Below, one piece after another: positions 34,221 through 43,463 of a stretch of DNA of 64,000 nt (position 1 is its first letter; the number at the start of each line of letters is the position of its first letter). Origin of the DNA: Methylobacter sp. (GTDB lineage: Bacteria > Pseudomonadota > Gammaproteobacteria > Methylococcales > Methylomonadaceae); NCBI RefSeq assembly GCF_030680395.1, contig NZ_JAUXVR010000005.1, positions 1 to 64,000 on the forward strand. The letters run 5' to 3'. The notes beneath the pieces are model-generated. The model ran no database searches. It saw nothing but the letters and a program-made list of their open reading frames with translations, and had not been told where the DNA came from. The position numbers and the translations under genes are program-made.

Positions 34221-35459
34221 ATGATTTCCCATTACCATCGTATCTTTGAATGCCCGTTGGATCCTGCTGAGCAAGGGCCTGAATTTGAGCTGGTGCTCAC
34301 CTGCTGCCGCCCCAAACCGAGCGAGGCACATTTTCTGCGTCAGCAGGAATTGGCTGCCGTCGGGCTGGATACGGCCAAGGTGCTGGAGCTTGGTATCAGG
34401 CACAAGATTTCGCCATTGCTGCACTGCAATTTACGCTGCCATCCGGTCGGCACGTTTTCGGCCGAGTTGCTGGACAAACTGGCTGAGCAGCATAAACGCA
34501 ATAGGTATCGCGCATTGCAAGCATTGCAAGCGACGCACGAATTGCTGCGTGCCGGTCAAGGCCTTCGCTTAATTGTAATGAAAGGGCTCGATGTTGCCGC
34601 CCGCGCTTATGGCGATCTGGCCGTCCGGCATGTCGGCGATATCGATATTCTGGTCGATCCGGAGCAACTTGGAGAAGCGATAACAATATTAAAAGCACAG
34701 GGATGGAGCCTTGATCAACCTGAAATTTTTTCTGCATTAAATAGAAAGATTTTGCTGCGAAGTCACCATGATTGGACTTTGATCAGAAAAAGGTTCCCGC
34801 ATATGGAGTTACACTGGAGAGCCATGCATAGCCCATTTGAATTTCCGATTGACGACTGGCGATCCTCGACATTATCGAAAAAGTCAAATCTCGGTATACT
34901 TGGTTTGAATAATGAAGACTTGCTTATTTACCTGTGCTTACACGGCGCCAAACATAAATGGGGACGCTTGAAATGGCTTTTCGACCTGCCTAATTTATTG
35001 GATACGCATGACTTGGACTGGTCACAGCTCTGGCAACGCGCTGACCAGTTAGGTGCCGGGTTGGCAGTACAGCAGGGACTGTTGATGGCTCAGCAATATT
35101 GTGGCTTAGACTTGAGCCCGGCAATTAAAAGCGGATTCGGATTCAGCATTAGTCCATCCAGCTGGAGGGCAATTTGTACATTTCAACAGGATCCTGATTT
35201 GTGGATGGAGCAGCAAACTCATACGGATGCGTGGGTAAACCATATATTAGGAACACGTAAAATAAATATCCTATTATGGTATTTTGCAACGATTTTTTAC
35301 CCGAACGCCAGTGATTATCGGCTGCTCAAACTCCCCTCCTGGCTGCACATGCTCTATTTTCCGCTACGTCCGATATTATGGAGCATACGCCAAGTCCAAA
35401 TCCGGCAAGCGTGTAAGCTGAAAACCATGGGCGCGCGGCCAATAGTCCCAGAACGTTAA
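34221..35459 (+). CDS. Uncharacterised nucleotidyltransferase (NTP_transf_5, lasso N-type)
   Basis: This 412-residue protein has a nucleotidyltransferase core, VMKGLDVAARAYGDLAVRHVGDIDILVD, in which the D-x-D of DIDILV should bind the metals. It belongs to the family of uncharacterised nucleotidyltransferases that, as I recall, occurs in paeninodin-type lasso loci and beside HprK-related kinases and PqqD-like proteins. It is divergent from the exporter. A likely partner is the phosphorylated or otherwise modified peptide, which is inference. Confidence 0.75.
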   Translation: MISHYHRIFECPLDPAEQGPEFELVLTCCRPKPSEAHFLRQQELAAVGLDTAKVLELGIRHKISPLLHCNLRCHPVGTFSAELLDKLAEQHKRNRYRALQALQATHELLRAGQGLRLIVMKGLDVAARAYGDLAVRHVGDIDILVDPEQLGEAITILKAQGWSLDQPEIFSALNRKILLRSHHDWTLIRKRFPHMELHWRAMHSPFEFPIDDWRSSTLSKKSNLGILGLNNEDLLIYLCLHGAKHKWGRLKWLFDLPNLLDTHDLDWSQLWQRADQLGAGLAVQQGLLMAQQYCGLDLSPAIKSGFGFSISPSSWRAICTFQQDPDLWMEQQTHTDAWVNHILGTRKINILLWYFATIFYPNASDYRLLKLPSWLHMLYFPLRPILWSIRQVQIRQACKLKTMGARPIVPER

Positions 35460-35822
35460 TAGACTGTAAGTAAATCGTCGATCACTATAAGTAAGCCTCG
35501 GCTTTTCCAGTTGGATTTGCCGGCAAGCGTTTATTAAAAATAAGGTGGAAAGGACCAATATGCACTTTTTTCGCATAAAATAAAACGAGTGTACTTTGCA
35601 GCGGATAAAGCTTTCAATAGATATACTTTAAACAGTCAGATTTTCGGTTTTTTCAGAAAACAGTTGGAATTTCAAGACCGTCAAAGTTTGCATATTCGCT
35701 TTGAAACGGGTTGATCACGTTTAGCCCAAGCAAATAAATCATCTTAAATTTTAACCTAAATTTAGGCGTTGCTTTACGCTTAAAACTGCCGACTCAATAT
35801 CCAACTCAAGTGGTGCAACCCC
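35460..35822. other. Intergenic region with no visible gene
   Basis: This 363-base AT-rich stretch lies between the nucleotidyltransferase and the phosphorylase-like gene. I see no convincing coding frame. It presumably holds the promoter of the large downstream gene, but no clear -35/-10 pair stands out. The start of that gene is a GTG without a strong ribosome-binding site. Confidence 0.5.
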
Positions 35823-38800
35823 GTGAATCAAAATTACTATTCCCTAAATGGTGATAATCGCTTCGTCATTGATCAGTACAACGACCTTGCTCCTTTCGCC
35901 AGTTTTTTGCCCGGTATCGCCGGTACCCTGGGTCGCCCGACTTGGGTATTTTATGTCAACCGGGGCCAGGCCGTAGCCAGTTTTGGGGTACGCAACAAAG
36001 ACGGAGCTTTTTTAGAGTTTTTTCCTGCCGACAAAGCTTATCAACTGACGCCATCCCGGGGTTTTAGGACTTTCCTGAAGATTGCCGATGGCGATCAATC
36101 CCTGACACACGAGCCTTTCCAGCGGGGGGCGGGGCCGGAGGTCAAGCAACGCCTTTACGTCACGCCTCATGAAGTCGGTGTGGAAGAGATTAATCCGCAC
36201 CTGGGATTCAGCATTCGCGCCGATATGTTCACGTTGCCCGAAGCTCCGGTGGCCGGTTTGCTGCGGCGTGTCGAGATCGTCAATACCTCCGGGCAGACTA
36301 AAAAAATAGAGATCGTCGACGGCTTGCCGCAAGTGCTTCCTTATGCTCTCAATCAATGGGTTGTGAAATTCATGAGCCGAACCTCGGAAGCTTTCATGCG
36401 GGTCGAGGGGGTGACGGAAAACTTGCCTTTTTACCGGCTGAAAGTATGGCCCAGCGATAGCCCACAAGTGGAGCCGGTTATTGCATGCAATTTTTTCGCC
36501 GGTTTTTTGAATGGCGGACGCACCCGCGTACTGGTGGACGCGGAGAGGATTTTCGGCTTGGCGGGAGATTTTTCCAGACCGGAACGGTTTTTTGCCAGTG
36601 ATAGTCTGGATTTCGCTAATCAAGTGGCGGGCAACCAAACGCCGGCGGCTTTCCAGGCGTTGGCCGTCGAACTCCAGCCGGGACAAAGCCAAATCTTTTA
36701 CGGCTTTTACGGCCACGCCGAATCTCAGTCGGTGTTTGAGCAATTCATAGCGGAAGCGGACAAAAAAGATTACTTTGAAACCAAGCGAGAGGTGAATCGC
36801 CAACTGGTTGAAGGCATCACGCAACGAATATTTACCGCGACGGCCAAGCCGCTGTTCGATGCCCATGCCCGGCAATGTTATCTGGACAACGGTTTGCGCG
36901 GCGGCTTTCCCAGAGAAGTGCCGGGCGGTGCGCAATTATATTTGTTCGGCCGCAAACACGGCGATCTGGAACGGGATTACAACGATTTTCTGTTGCAGGA
37001 TACGCCGTTTTCCGAAGGCAACGGCGATTTTCGCGACGTGCTGCAAAACCGCCGGATGGACGTGTTCTTCGATCCTGCGCTGGATGCCAAAAACATCCGC
37101 TATTTCTTCAATCTGGTTCAGCCTGACGGCTACAATCCCTGTTCGTTGCGGAACTCGCGTTTTGTCGTGGACGCTCCACTAACCCTTTCGCATCATTTCG
37201 CCCGGTTTGCAGGTCTGGAACAACTGCTGTCCCGTGAGTTTAAATATGCGGAATTATGGCAAGTGCTACAAAGCGCCGAAAACCCGGAACCGATCATCAA
37301 GGAAATTTTGGCGCAAGCGCAGGAAGTGGAAGATGCCGAATTCGACCGGGGCTATTGGTCGGATCACTGGACTTATTTGGTGGACTTGCTGATCAGTTAC
37401 GCGGCGATTTTCCCGGATCGATTGCCCGGCTTGTTCCGGGAAAAGACCTACACCTTCTTTGATTCCACCCATTTTGTCGTTCCGCGCCGCCAAAAATACG
37501 TGGTGACGCCCAACGGCGTTCGCCAATACGGCGCGGTGCAAGGCAGCCCCGAGAAGGAATCCCTGATAAACTCCCGTACCCGTCGCCGTCACCAAGCCCG
37601 TTCGCAAGGTGGTCACGGCGAGATCGTCTACACCACGCTGCTCGGAAAAATCCTCACCCTGGTCGCCAACAAGCTGTCCACCCTGGACCCGTTCGGCGTC
37701 GGCATAGAAATGGAGGCGGACCGCCCAGGCTGGTGCGATGCCTTGAACGGCCTGCCCGGCATTTTCGGGTCCTCGGTCAATGAAACCATCGAACTCAAGC
37801 GGCTGGTGGACTTTACCTTGAAAATACTCGCCGATGTCGATGGAAACATTCCCCTGCCGGCTGAACTGGCGGATTTTATAGCCGGATTGAAAGCGCTGTT
37901 AAATCGTCCCAACCTGACACCCGATTTATTCTGGCAGGAAAGCGGAGCCCAAAAGGAAACCTATCGGAAAAAGGTGTTCATGGGCTTTGACGGTGCCGAA
38001 CAAGTCCTTCCTGTTGCAACAGTGCAAAACTTCCTGGCGACGGTTTCAAACTATCTGGATGCTGCGATCGACAAAGCCCGGACGCCGGAAGGTATCGTCA
38101 CCTATTTTTCCTATGAAGCCGAGCAGTACCAGGAAATCGCGGACGGCAAGGCCGCTGTTACCCGCTTCAAGCAAAAACCGATACCGCTGTTTCTAGAAGG
38201 CTTCGTCCATGCCCTGCGCATCGCCGAACCGGCGGAAGTCCGGCGGCTTTACGACGCGGCGCGCAACTCCGAACTCTTCGACCAAAAGTTGGGCATGTAC
38301 CGCGTCAATGAACCATTGGGGGAAAATGCGCTGGACTTGGGGCGGATCGGGGTTTTCAACTACGGCTGGCTGGAAAACGGTTCCATCTTCCTGCACATGC
38401 ATTACAAGTTCGTGCTGGAAATGGTTCGGGCCGGGTTAATCGAGGAGTTTTACGGCCAAATTGAACAGCTGATGGTGGCTTTTCGCGATCCGATGGAATA
38501 CGGACGCAACCCGGTTGAAAACTCCAGCTTCCTGGTCAGCAGCGGTTTCGCTATCGATCCGCGGCAACACGGACGGGGCTGCGTAGCTCGTCTTTCGGGT
38601 TCCACGGTAGAATTTTTGCATCTTTGGACTCATCTTTTCCTGGGGGCTAGTCCCTTTGTGTTCGAGGAAGGGAGGTTGCTATTCAGACCCGCGCCCGTCT
38701 TGTCGAAGACATTCTTCTCAACGGACGAGCAATGCGCCAATCCCTTCGGTTTTGAAGAAACATTGCCAGAAGGCAGCGCAGCCTGCGCTTTATTGGGGGC

Positions 38801-39002
38801 AACCTTGTTGGTCTATATCAACCCCGAGCGCCAAGACACCTTCGGCGACGCCGCCGTAAAGCCCTGCCGCTATCTGTTACATGGGCGGGATGGTGTTATG
38901 CAAACCGTGGAAGGTGAGCATTGGGAGGGCCAAACCGCTGAAGCGCTACGCCAAGGCCAATTCCGCCGGGTGGATGTGTTACTTAATACCCAACAGTTGT
39001 AA
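35823..39002 (+). CDS. GH94-like glycoside phosphorylase (cellobiose/glucan phosphorylase family)
   Basis: This 1059-residue protein has the C-terminal signature of GH94-like phosphorylases, YGRNPVENSSFLVSSGF, then HGRGCVARLSGSTVEFLHLW. Near residue 638 a segment EADRPGWCDALNG resembles the GDWND motif that carries the catalytic Asp. No signal peptide is seen, so it is cytoplasmic. The enzymes cleave beta-glucosidic bonds with phosphate to give sugar-1-phosphate; cellobiose-type, beta-1,3-glucan (GH161-like) and other specificities cannot be told apart here. The start is a GTG. A GH30 glycosidase gene lies 3 kb downstream on the other strand. Confidence 0.7.
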   Translation: MNQNYYSLNGDNRFVIDQYNDLAPFASFLPGIAGTLGRPTWVFYVNRGQAVASFGVRNKDGAFLEFFPADKAYQLTPSRGFRTFLKIADGDQSLTHEPFQRGAGPEVKQRLYVTPHEVGVEEINPHLGFSIRADMFTLPEAPVAGLLRRVEIVNTSGQTKKIEIVDGLPQVLPYALNQWVVKFMSRTSEAFMRVEGVTENLPFYRLKVWPSDSPQVEPVIACNFFAGFLNGGRTRVLVDAERIFGLAGDFSRPERFFASDSLDFANQVAGNQTPAAFQALAVELQPGQSQIFYGFYGHAESQSVFEQFIAEADKKDYFETKREVNRQLVEGITQRIFTATAKPLFDAHARQCYLDNGLRGGFPREVPGGAQLYLFGRKHGDLERDYNDFLLQDTPFSEGNGDFRDVLQNRRMDVFFDPALDAKNIRYFFNLVQPDGYNPCSLRNSRFVVDAPLTLSHHFARFAGLEQLLSREFKYAELWQVLQSAENPEPIIKEILAQAQEVEDAEFDRGYWSDHWTYLVDLLISYAAIFPDRLPGLFREKTYTFFDSTHFVVPRRQKYVVTPNGVRQYGAVQGSPEKESLINSRTRRRHQARSQGGHGEIVYTTLLGKILTLVANKLSTLDPFGVGIEMEADRPGWCDALNGLPGIFGSSVNETIELKRLVDFTLKILADVDGNIPLPAELADFIAGLKALLNRPNLTPDLFWQESGAQKETYRKKVFMGFDGAEQVLPVATVQNFLATVSNYLDAAIDKARTPEGIVTYFSYEAEQYQEIADGKAAVTRFKQKPIPLFLEGFVHALRIAEPAEVRRLYDAARNSELFDQKLGMYRVNEPLGENALDLGRIGVFNYGWLENGSIFLHMHYKFVLEMVRAGLIEEFYGQIEQLMVAFRDPMEYGRNPVENSSFLVSSGFAIDPRQHGRGCVARLSGSTVEFLHLWTHLFLGASPFVFEEGRLLFRPAPVLSKTFFSTDEQCANPFGFEETLPEGSAACALLGATLLVYINPERQDTFGDAAVKPCRYLLHGRDGVMQTVEGEHWEGQTAEALRQGQFRRVDVLLNTQQL

Positions 39003-39011
39003 TCAAACGTC

Positions 39012-39110
39012 ATTCCGGCAGGGATTGCCGGAATCCAGAAGCCAGGGATGGCAAAGTTCCGAACACATCCATGTATTCTGGATACCGGCAGTCCCTGCCG
39101 GTATGACGCG
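39012..39110. repeat. Palindromic intergenic repeat downstream of the phosphorylase gene
   Basis: Two hairpins, TTCCGGCAGGGATTGCCGGAA and ATACCGGCAGTCCCTGCCGGTAT, face each other with flanking matches (GGAATCCAG and CTGGAT), and an ACATCCATGT centre lies between them. The arrangement fits a dispersed REP or small inverted-repeat element. It could also terminate the phosphorylase transcript. Confidence 0.55.
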
Positions 39111-39164
39111 CTATTACAAAATGATAGATGTTAAGAGGGCTGCTGTTTGTGTACCCTAGCTTTT

Positions 39165-39336
39165 TAAGTTAGTATTTTCCGACGGAAAAATACGCCAAAT
39201 TAATCGACAAAATTCTTCGTGGGACTTCTCAGATGCGGATATTCCATTCGATGATCTTCGGGGCTTATTGATTCGTCTAGGCTTTGATGAGCGGATACGC
39301 GGAAGCCATATCAGGTTCGGCAAGTCAGATTCATAA
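39165..39336 (+). pseudogene. hicA: Decayed HicA toxin
   Basis: Two frames together reconstruct a HicA-like protein. The first gives KYAKLIDKILRGTS; after a shift of two bases near 39229 the second continues DADIPFDDLRGLLIRLGF, then RGSHIRF with the conserved His of HicA RNases, ending at the TAA at 39334-39336. No start codon is visible in the first frame. The gene is therefore broken, while the antitoxin partner downstream is intact. The shift could be a sequencing error, but the missing start also argues for decay. Confidence 0.6.
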
Positions 39337-39364
39337 TCATTAAGTACCATTTAGCGGATGAAAT

Positions 39365-39580
39365 ATGACATACAAATACGAGACCATTTTATATTGGAGC
39401 CAGGAAGATAACGCTTTTATCGCCGAAGTCCCGGAACTTCCCGGCTGCATGGCGCATAGCAACTCCCAAGAAGAAGCGCTGGCGAATGTAAATGAGGCTA
39501 TTGGGCTTTGGCTGGATACGGCAAAAGAATTCGGCGACCCGATTCCTGAACCTAAGGGGCGTCGGCTTATGTATGCTTAA
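39365..39580 (+). CDS. hicB: HicB-family antitoxin
   Basis: This 71-residue protein matches the HicB N-terminal domain: YETILYWSQEDNAFIAEVPELPGCMAHSNSQEEALANVNEAI. It would bind and inhibit HicA. No separate DNA-binding domain is visible, as in the short form of the family. It now stands alone because the hicA partner just upstream is frameshifted. Confidence 0.8.
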   Translation: MTYKYETILYWSQEDNAFIAEVPELPGCMAHSNSQEEALANVNEAIGLWLDTAKEFGDPIPEPKGRRLMYA

Positions 39581-39629
39581 ATGTTGGGCAACGAAAAGAT
39601 GTTGCCCAATATTAGCTTGAGGAAAAAGC

Positions 39630-40691
39630 GTGACCATTAAATTCATTGAGAAAAACGAGCACCTAAAGATTGAGCAGGATGGCAAAGAGTTACTTTCTAT
39701 ACCCAGCCAAAGCTTGGGTGACTCAGATTTGAAGTATTACTCTGAGGATATAGATAAGGAGCTTTCCTTAAAAATATGTAGTTCACTAGCAAGCGATATT
39801 CCAAAAGGATTAGGCTATTTTTCTGAATTTGAATCGGAAATATTTCCTAATGCGAATTGGATTGACTTTAAAAAAGAAAATGGATCTGTACAAGTCAAAC
39901 TTTCTATTACGTTTTCTTGGGAAGAATGGAATCACCCATTTACTATTCAGGAGTTTTTGGAGAGCTACAAGAATGAAATGTCTGATATTGGGTTTAAAAC
40001 CGAAATAAATAAGGACGACGGTTGGGCATATTTTGATATTATTTTCTTTGTACTTGATGGGATAGTCTTGCATAGAATTGATGAAGTAATTCATGCGGCA
40101 AAGAAAGAATATCAATCATTGGTAGTGAAACTTGCAAGAGCCGGTTCAGAAAATATATTCGTGAAAGTATTTAATTTTCCCAAAGAATACGAGTCTATTT
40201 GTACTCAATATTTGGTCTGGTTTGGAGAGTTTCTTCTTAATTTGGGGATAGATGCTGATGTATCGGCTGAAAATAATAGACATCAAACATCGTTAATTGT
40301 TTCGCCAAAGGAAGCTCCAGAACTTTTAATTAAAATAGAACAATTATTCTATCAGTACCTATCGTTGCCATATATCGAGTACTCACCTGCACAAGCGGTG
40401 TCAGCCTCAGTTGAAGATAAATATCTTCTTCAAATGCTTTTTAGCCAAGTTGAAAACTTTAAGAACCAGATTCAAATGAAAGACGCTGTTATAGAAATGA
40501 AGGAATTATCTATTGCCTCTTTAAAAGAAAACCTTCATGAAAAAGAGGAAAAGATACTTTTGATTCAAAGCATGAAGAATGCTAAAGACATTGAAATATT
40601 TGGAGGCGCAATAAGCCTAGGTGAAATTAAACTGGGGCCACTAAAGTTAGATCCGAAAAAATTGTTAGATGCATTTAAAGGTGATGTATAA
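39630..40691 (+). CDS. AT-rich orphan gene with C-terminal coiled coil, unknown function
   Basis: This 353-residue protein matches no family that I recognise. It is clearly richer in A and T than its neighbours, uses many Lys, Glu and Ile codons, and lacks a signal peptide. Residues about 265-315 form a likely coiled coil (KNQIQMKDAVIEMKELSIAS), followed by a short Gly/Leu-rich segment with repeats (LGEIKLGPLKLDPKK). The start at 39630 is a GTG about 50 bases after hicB. Base composition and flanking mobile remnants suggest acquisition by transfer. Confidence 0.6.
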   Translation: MTIKFIEKNEHLKIEQDGKELLSIPSQSLGDSDLKYYSEDIDKELSLKICSSLASDIPKGLGYFSEFESEIFPNANWIDFKKENGSVQVKLSITFSWEEWNHPFTIQEFLESYKNEMSDIGFKTEINKDDGWAYFDIIFFVLDGIVLHRIDEVIHAAKKEYQSLVVKLARAGSENIFVKVFNFPKEYESICTQYLVWFGEFLLNLGIDADVSAENNRHQTSLIVSPKEAPELLIKIEQLFYQYLSLPYIEYSPAQAVSASVEDKYLLQMLFSQVENFKNQIQMKDAVIEMKELSIASLKENLHEKEEKILLIQSMKNAKDIEIFGGAISLGEIKLGPLKLDPKKLLDAFKGDV

Positions 40692-40744
40692 AAACATTTA
40701 TCGTTCCCACGCTGGAGCGCTCGTCGTTACCCCAAACGCTGTAA

Positions 40745-40883
40745 GGCGGATTCGCGCCAGCAATCCGCCATGATCGGGATGATCTAAGTTGATCCTTGCT
40801 CGGATTTTCCAAGCGGGGATTTTTTATGTTCGATTGTATTGGATATTGTGCGTTGATTGGCGGTTTGCTAAAGCGAAACCGCC
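40745..40883. repeat. Pair of REP hairpins beside a RAYT remnant
   Basis: GGCGGATT...AATCCGCC (40745-40769) and GGCGGTTT...AAACCGCC (40859-40883) share the same stem consensus and spacing. They lie just upstream of the REP-associated transposase remnant. RAYT proteins act on REP sequences of this kind, so the three parts probably form a decayed REPtron-like unit. Confidence 0.6.
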
Positions 40884-40916
40884 CTACGTAATTTTTCAAA
40901 CTTTTGATAGTGCGAC

Positions 40917-41468
40917 ATGGTGTTATATCGGCGGAACCGGGTTGCTGGAGGGACGTATTTCTTTACGGTGACGTTGCGGGATCGTTCTTCCGATGCGCTG
41001 GTACGACACGTCGGGCTGCTGCGAAACGCATTCCGCACGGTGCTGGCGGAACGGCCTTTCACCATCGACGCCATTGTTATTCTGCCGGATCACTTGCATG
41101 CTGTTTGGACGTTGCCTGATGGCGATGCCGATTATACTCGGGACGCTGGCGGGCGATAAAATCCAACTTTACACACGAACTGTGACTATCGGGAATGCCG
41201 TTAACTCGCGACAAACGTGGTGAATATCGGCTTTGGCAGCGGCGATTCCTTCGACAGGCTTCCTTCGACAGGCTCAGGACAGGTTTGGGAACATACGATC
41301 CGCGATGACACTGATCTTCAAAGGCATGTCTATTATATCCACTGGAATCCGGTAAAACACGGATTGAGTCAATGCGTTGCCGACTGGCCGTATTCTTCGT
41401 TCCATACTTACGTCCGCCTTGGCTTGCTGTCGGCTGAATGGGCTGCCACTGTCAACGAAACCATGTAG
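40917..41468 (+). pseudogene. REP-associated tyrosine transposase (RAYT), frameshifted and interrupted
   Basis: The first frame gives YRRNRVAGGTYFFTVTL and IDAIVILPDHLHAVWTLP, the His-hydrophobic-His (HLH) metal motif of Y1 transposases. The frame then breaks near 41140, and the C-terminal half resumes as WEHTIRDDTDLQRHVYYIHWNPVKHGL to the stop at 41468. Between them, at about 41247-41285, a short insertion carries two copies of CCTTCGACAGGCT. The gene is non-functional. The C-terminal part (WPYSSFH) is typical of the family. Confidence 0.8.
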
Positions 41469-41548
41469 CGTAGCCTATAAGACTTCTGATATGCGTATAT
41501 CTAGCGACTCAATGGCATGCACAGAGCGCCCTACAGTAATAGCGGTTA

Positions 41549-41926
41549 TCAATGCTTCAGGTCCTGTTGCAAGGCTTGCTTCAATTCATCTTTGGCATTT
41601 GTGTATGTCTCAAACTGTTCCGGTGTCAGTACGCTACGCAAGGTATCATCTTTCTGTTCCAAAATGGCTTTGATGTCACGCATTTTAAGGAAACCGATGC
41701 TTGAGCTTTTTAATACGGGTTCTACTTTTTCAGCATATTCCTGATTGATTTCCTGAACCTTGGTAATCTCATCCTGAGAGAGGTTGAGTTTTGTTTTCAT
41801 GAAGCGAGTTTGTGATGCCGCTCTTTCTGTCGGCGTGGAGTTGAGCAGGAATGCCATCTCTTCGGCATGTGCAATGGGAATGGACAGCGAAAAAGATAAT
41901 GCAATTGTGAGTGTTAATGTGCGCAT
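41549..41926 (-). CDS. Small periplasmic helical protein (Spy/CpxP-like), unknown function
   Basis: This 125-residue protein has a clear signal peptide (MRTLTLTIALSFSLSIPIAHA, cleavage after about residue 21). The mature part is helical with LNLSQDEITKVQEINQEYAEK and LTPEQFETYTNAKDELKQ, resembling the LTxxQ-type helices of Spy/CpxP stress chaperones, although the family is not certain. It is preceded by decayed mobile DNA and stands alone. Confidence 0.6.
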   Translation of the reverse strand: MRTLTLTIALSFSLSIPIAHAEEMAFLLNSTPTERAASQTRFMKTKLNLSQDEITKVQEINQEYAEKVEPVLKSSSIGFLKMRDIKAILEQKDDTLRSVLTPEQFETYTNAKDELKQALQQDLKH

Positions 41927-42074
41927 CGTGCCTCCGGGAAGTTGATATTTATTTTATTGTTCCCACGCTGGAGTGACTAGTATTAAGCCCCTCATCGCGG
42001 GCATGGCCCGCTCCTACATCGCTTAACTTAATAACAGCGTGGGTAAATTGAGGTTTTTAGGCCCATAGAAACTT

Positions 42075-43463
42075 TTACGCTGTCCTCCAAACATAAGTAG
42101 CCACTGCGTTTGGCGGCAGTGTGGCTGCTGCATTTTTTCCTTGAAATTGGATAGTAAAGGATCGGGGTTCAGCTCCATCATTAAGCACAATCAGCACGAT
42201 GTCGCCCGCGGGCGTCAAAAAAGCCACATTCGGCAAGGATGCTTGTTGATCGGAATAAATCCTTACCGAACCGGGGCGTACGAATTTCGAGGCATGGGCG
42301 ATCACATAATAGGCGACGTTACGGGTAACCTCTTCGCCTAGGGTCAAAGCGCCGACGCAACTGGCCTCACCGCCGGGCGTATGGGGACAGCAAAACGGGT
42401 CGGAGGCCAGGTTCCATTCAAGCACTACCCTGCTCCAGTTGCGTAGGGAACCAATCAGGACATTTTTCACGTGCCACATTAAATCCCCTCCGAACTGACC
42501 ATCCGAACCTACCCACTGCTCGGTAAAATACAGTTTCATTTCCGGGTAAAGCTGATGCACTTCGGAAAGGGCCGAAATGTCGCCCCCGTACAGATGCCAG
42601 GCCGATCCGGTCAGATAACGACGCGCGTCGGCATCGGCGAAGATTTCCAAAGGATACTCCGGGACATCGCAATTATGGTCCCAACAAAACAGTTCCACAT
42701 CGGCCAATCCGGCTGACTGCAAAGCCGGTCCCAGATGATTTTTGATGAACTCGGCCTGCTCGCTCGCTTCCATGATCATGCTGGGTTCGTTTTTTTGATT
42801 CAAGGGTTCGTTCTGCGGGGTGATGGCGTGAACGGTGATGCCTCTCCCCCGCATGGCTTGCAGGTATTTGATCAAGTAAGCAGCGTAAACAGCGTAGCAA
42901 TCCGGTCTGAGTTTGCCGCCGCAGAAACTTTGGTTGGTTTTCATCCAAGTCGGCGCCGACCACGCCGTGGCCATGATCTTGATCCCGGGGTTGATAGCCA
43001 AAATTTCCCGTAACAGGGGAGTGACTTCAAGGTCCCCGGCCTCGATGTCGAAATGGATCAGCTCGGGATCCGGTTGTCCGTCCGGCCTGTCGTCATAGGA
43101 AAAACAGCGCTCGCTCAGGTCCGACGCACCGATGCTCAGACGCAAAAAACTGATGCCGATGCCGTCCCCATCCGGCAAGAACAATTCCCGCAACAATGCG
43201 CTCCTGTCAGGGGCAGGCAAGCGGCTGATCAACATGGCGCTGCCGCCGGTCAAGGAAAACCCGAAGCCTTCGATGACCTGATACTTCCGCTCGGTATCAA
43301 CGGTTAGCGCAGGGAAATCATTGGCGTTGTCGGCAAAGCGAAGATCATCCGTCTGCCGTTGAAACAAAAAGGTTTGATCGGCACTGGTCAGCCAAACCGC
43401 CACAGAAGAAGGATCTTCCGAAACAGGAAGAATTGGATCATAAGGATTAGTTTGTTCAGGCAT
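42075..43463 (-). CDS. GH30-family glycoside hydrolase
   Basis: This 462-residue protein matches GH30 (glucosylceramidase/beta-1,6-glucanase type). The N-terminal part has VIEGFGFSLTGGSA, then FLRLSIGASDLS, MATAWSAPTWMKTN, the acid/base Glu in ITPQNEPLN and the nucleophile Glu in LYFTEQWVG. A C-terminal beta domain ends the protein. No signal peptide is visible, so it should act in the cytoplasm on imported or internal glucosides. Together with the phosphorylase upstream it could process beta-glucans, which is inference. Confidence 0.85.
   Translation of the reverse strand: MPEQTNPYDPILPVSEDPSSVAVWLTSADQTFLFQRQTDDLRFADNANDFPALTVDTERKYQVIEGFGFSLTGGSAMLISRLPAPDRSALLRELFLPDGDGIGISFLRLSIGASDLSERCFSYDDRPDGQPDPELIHFDIEAGDLEVTPLLREILAINPGIKIMATAWSAPTWMKTNQSFCGGKLRPDCYAVYAAYLIKYLQAMRGRGITVHAITPQNEPLNQKNEPSMIMEASEQAEFIKNHLGPALQSAGLADVELFCWDHNCDVPEYPLEIFADADARRYLTGSAWHLYGGDISALSEVHQLYPEMKLYFTEQWVGSDGQFGGDLMWHVKNVLIGSLRNWSRVVLEWNLASDPFCCPHTPGGEASCVGALTLGEEVTRNVAYYVIAHASKFVRPGSVRIYSDQQASLPNVAFLTPAGDIVLIVLNDGAEPRSFTIQFQGKNAAATLPPNAVATYVWRTA

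Noticed and set aside
36012-36935. Long leftward open frame inside the phosphorylase gene
   Set aside because: It lies antisense to a gene with recognisable motifs, has no ribosome-binding site, and its product resembles no family.
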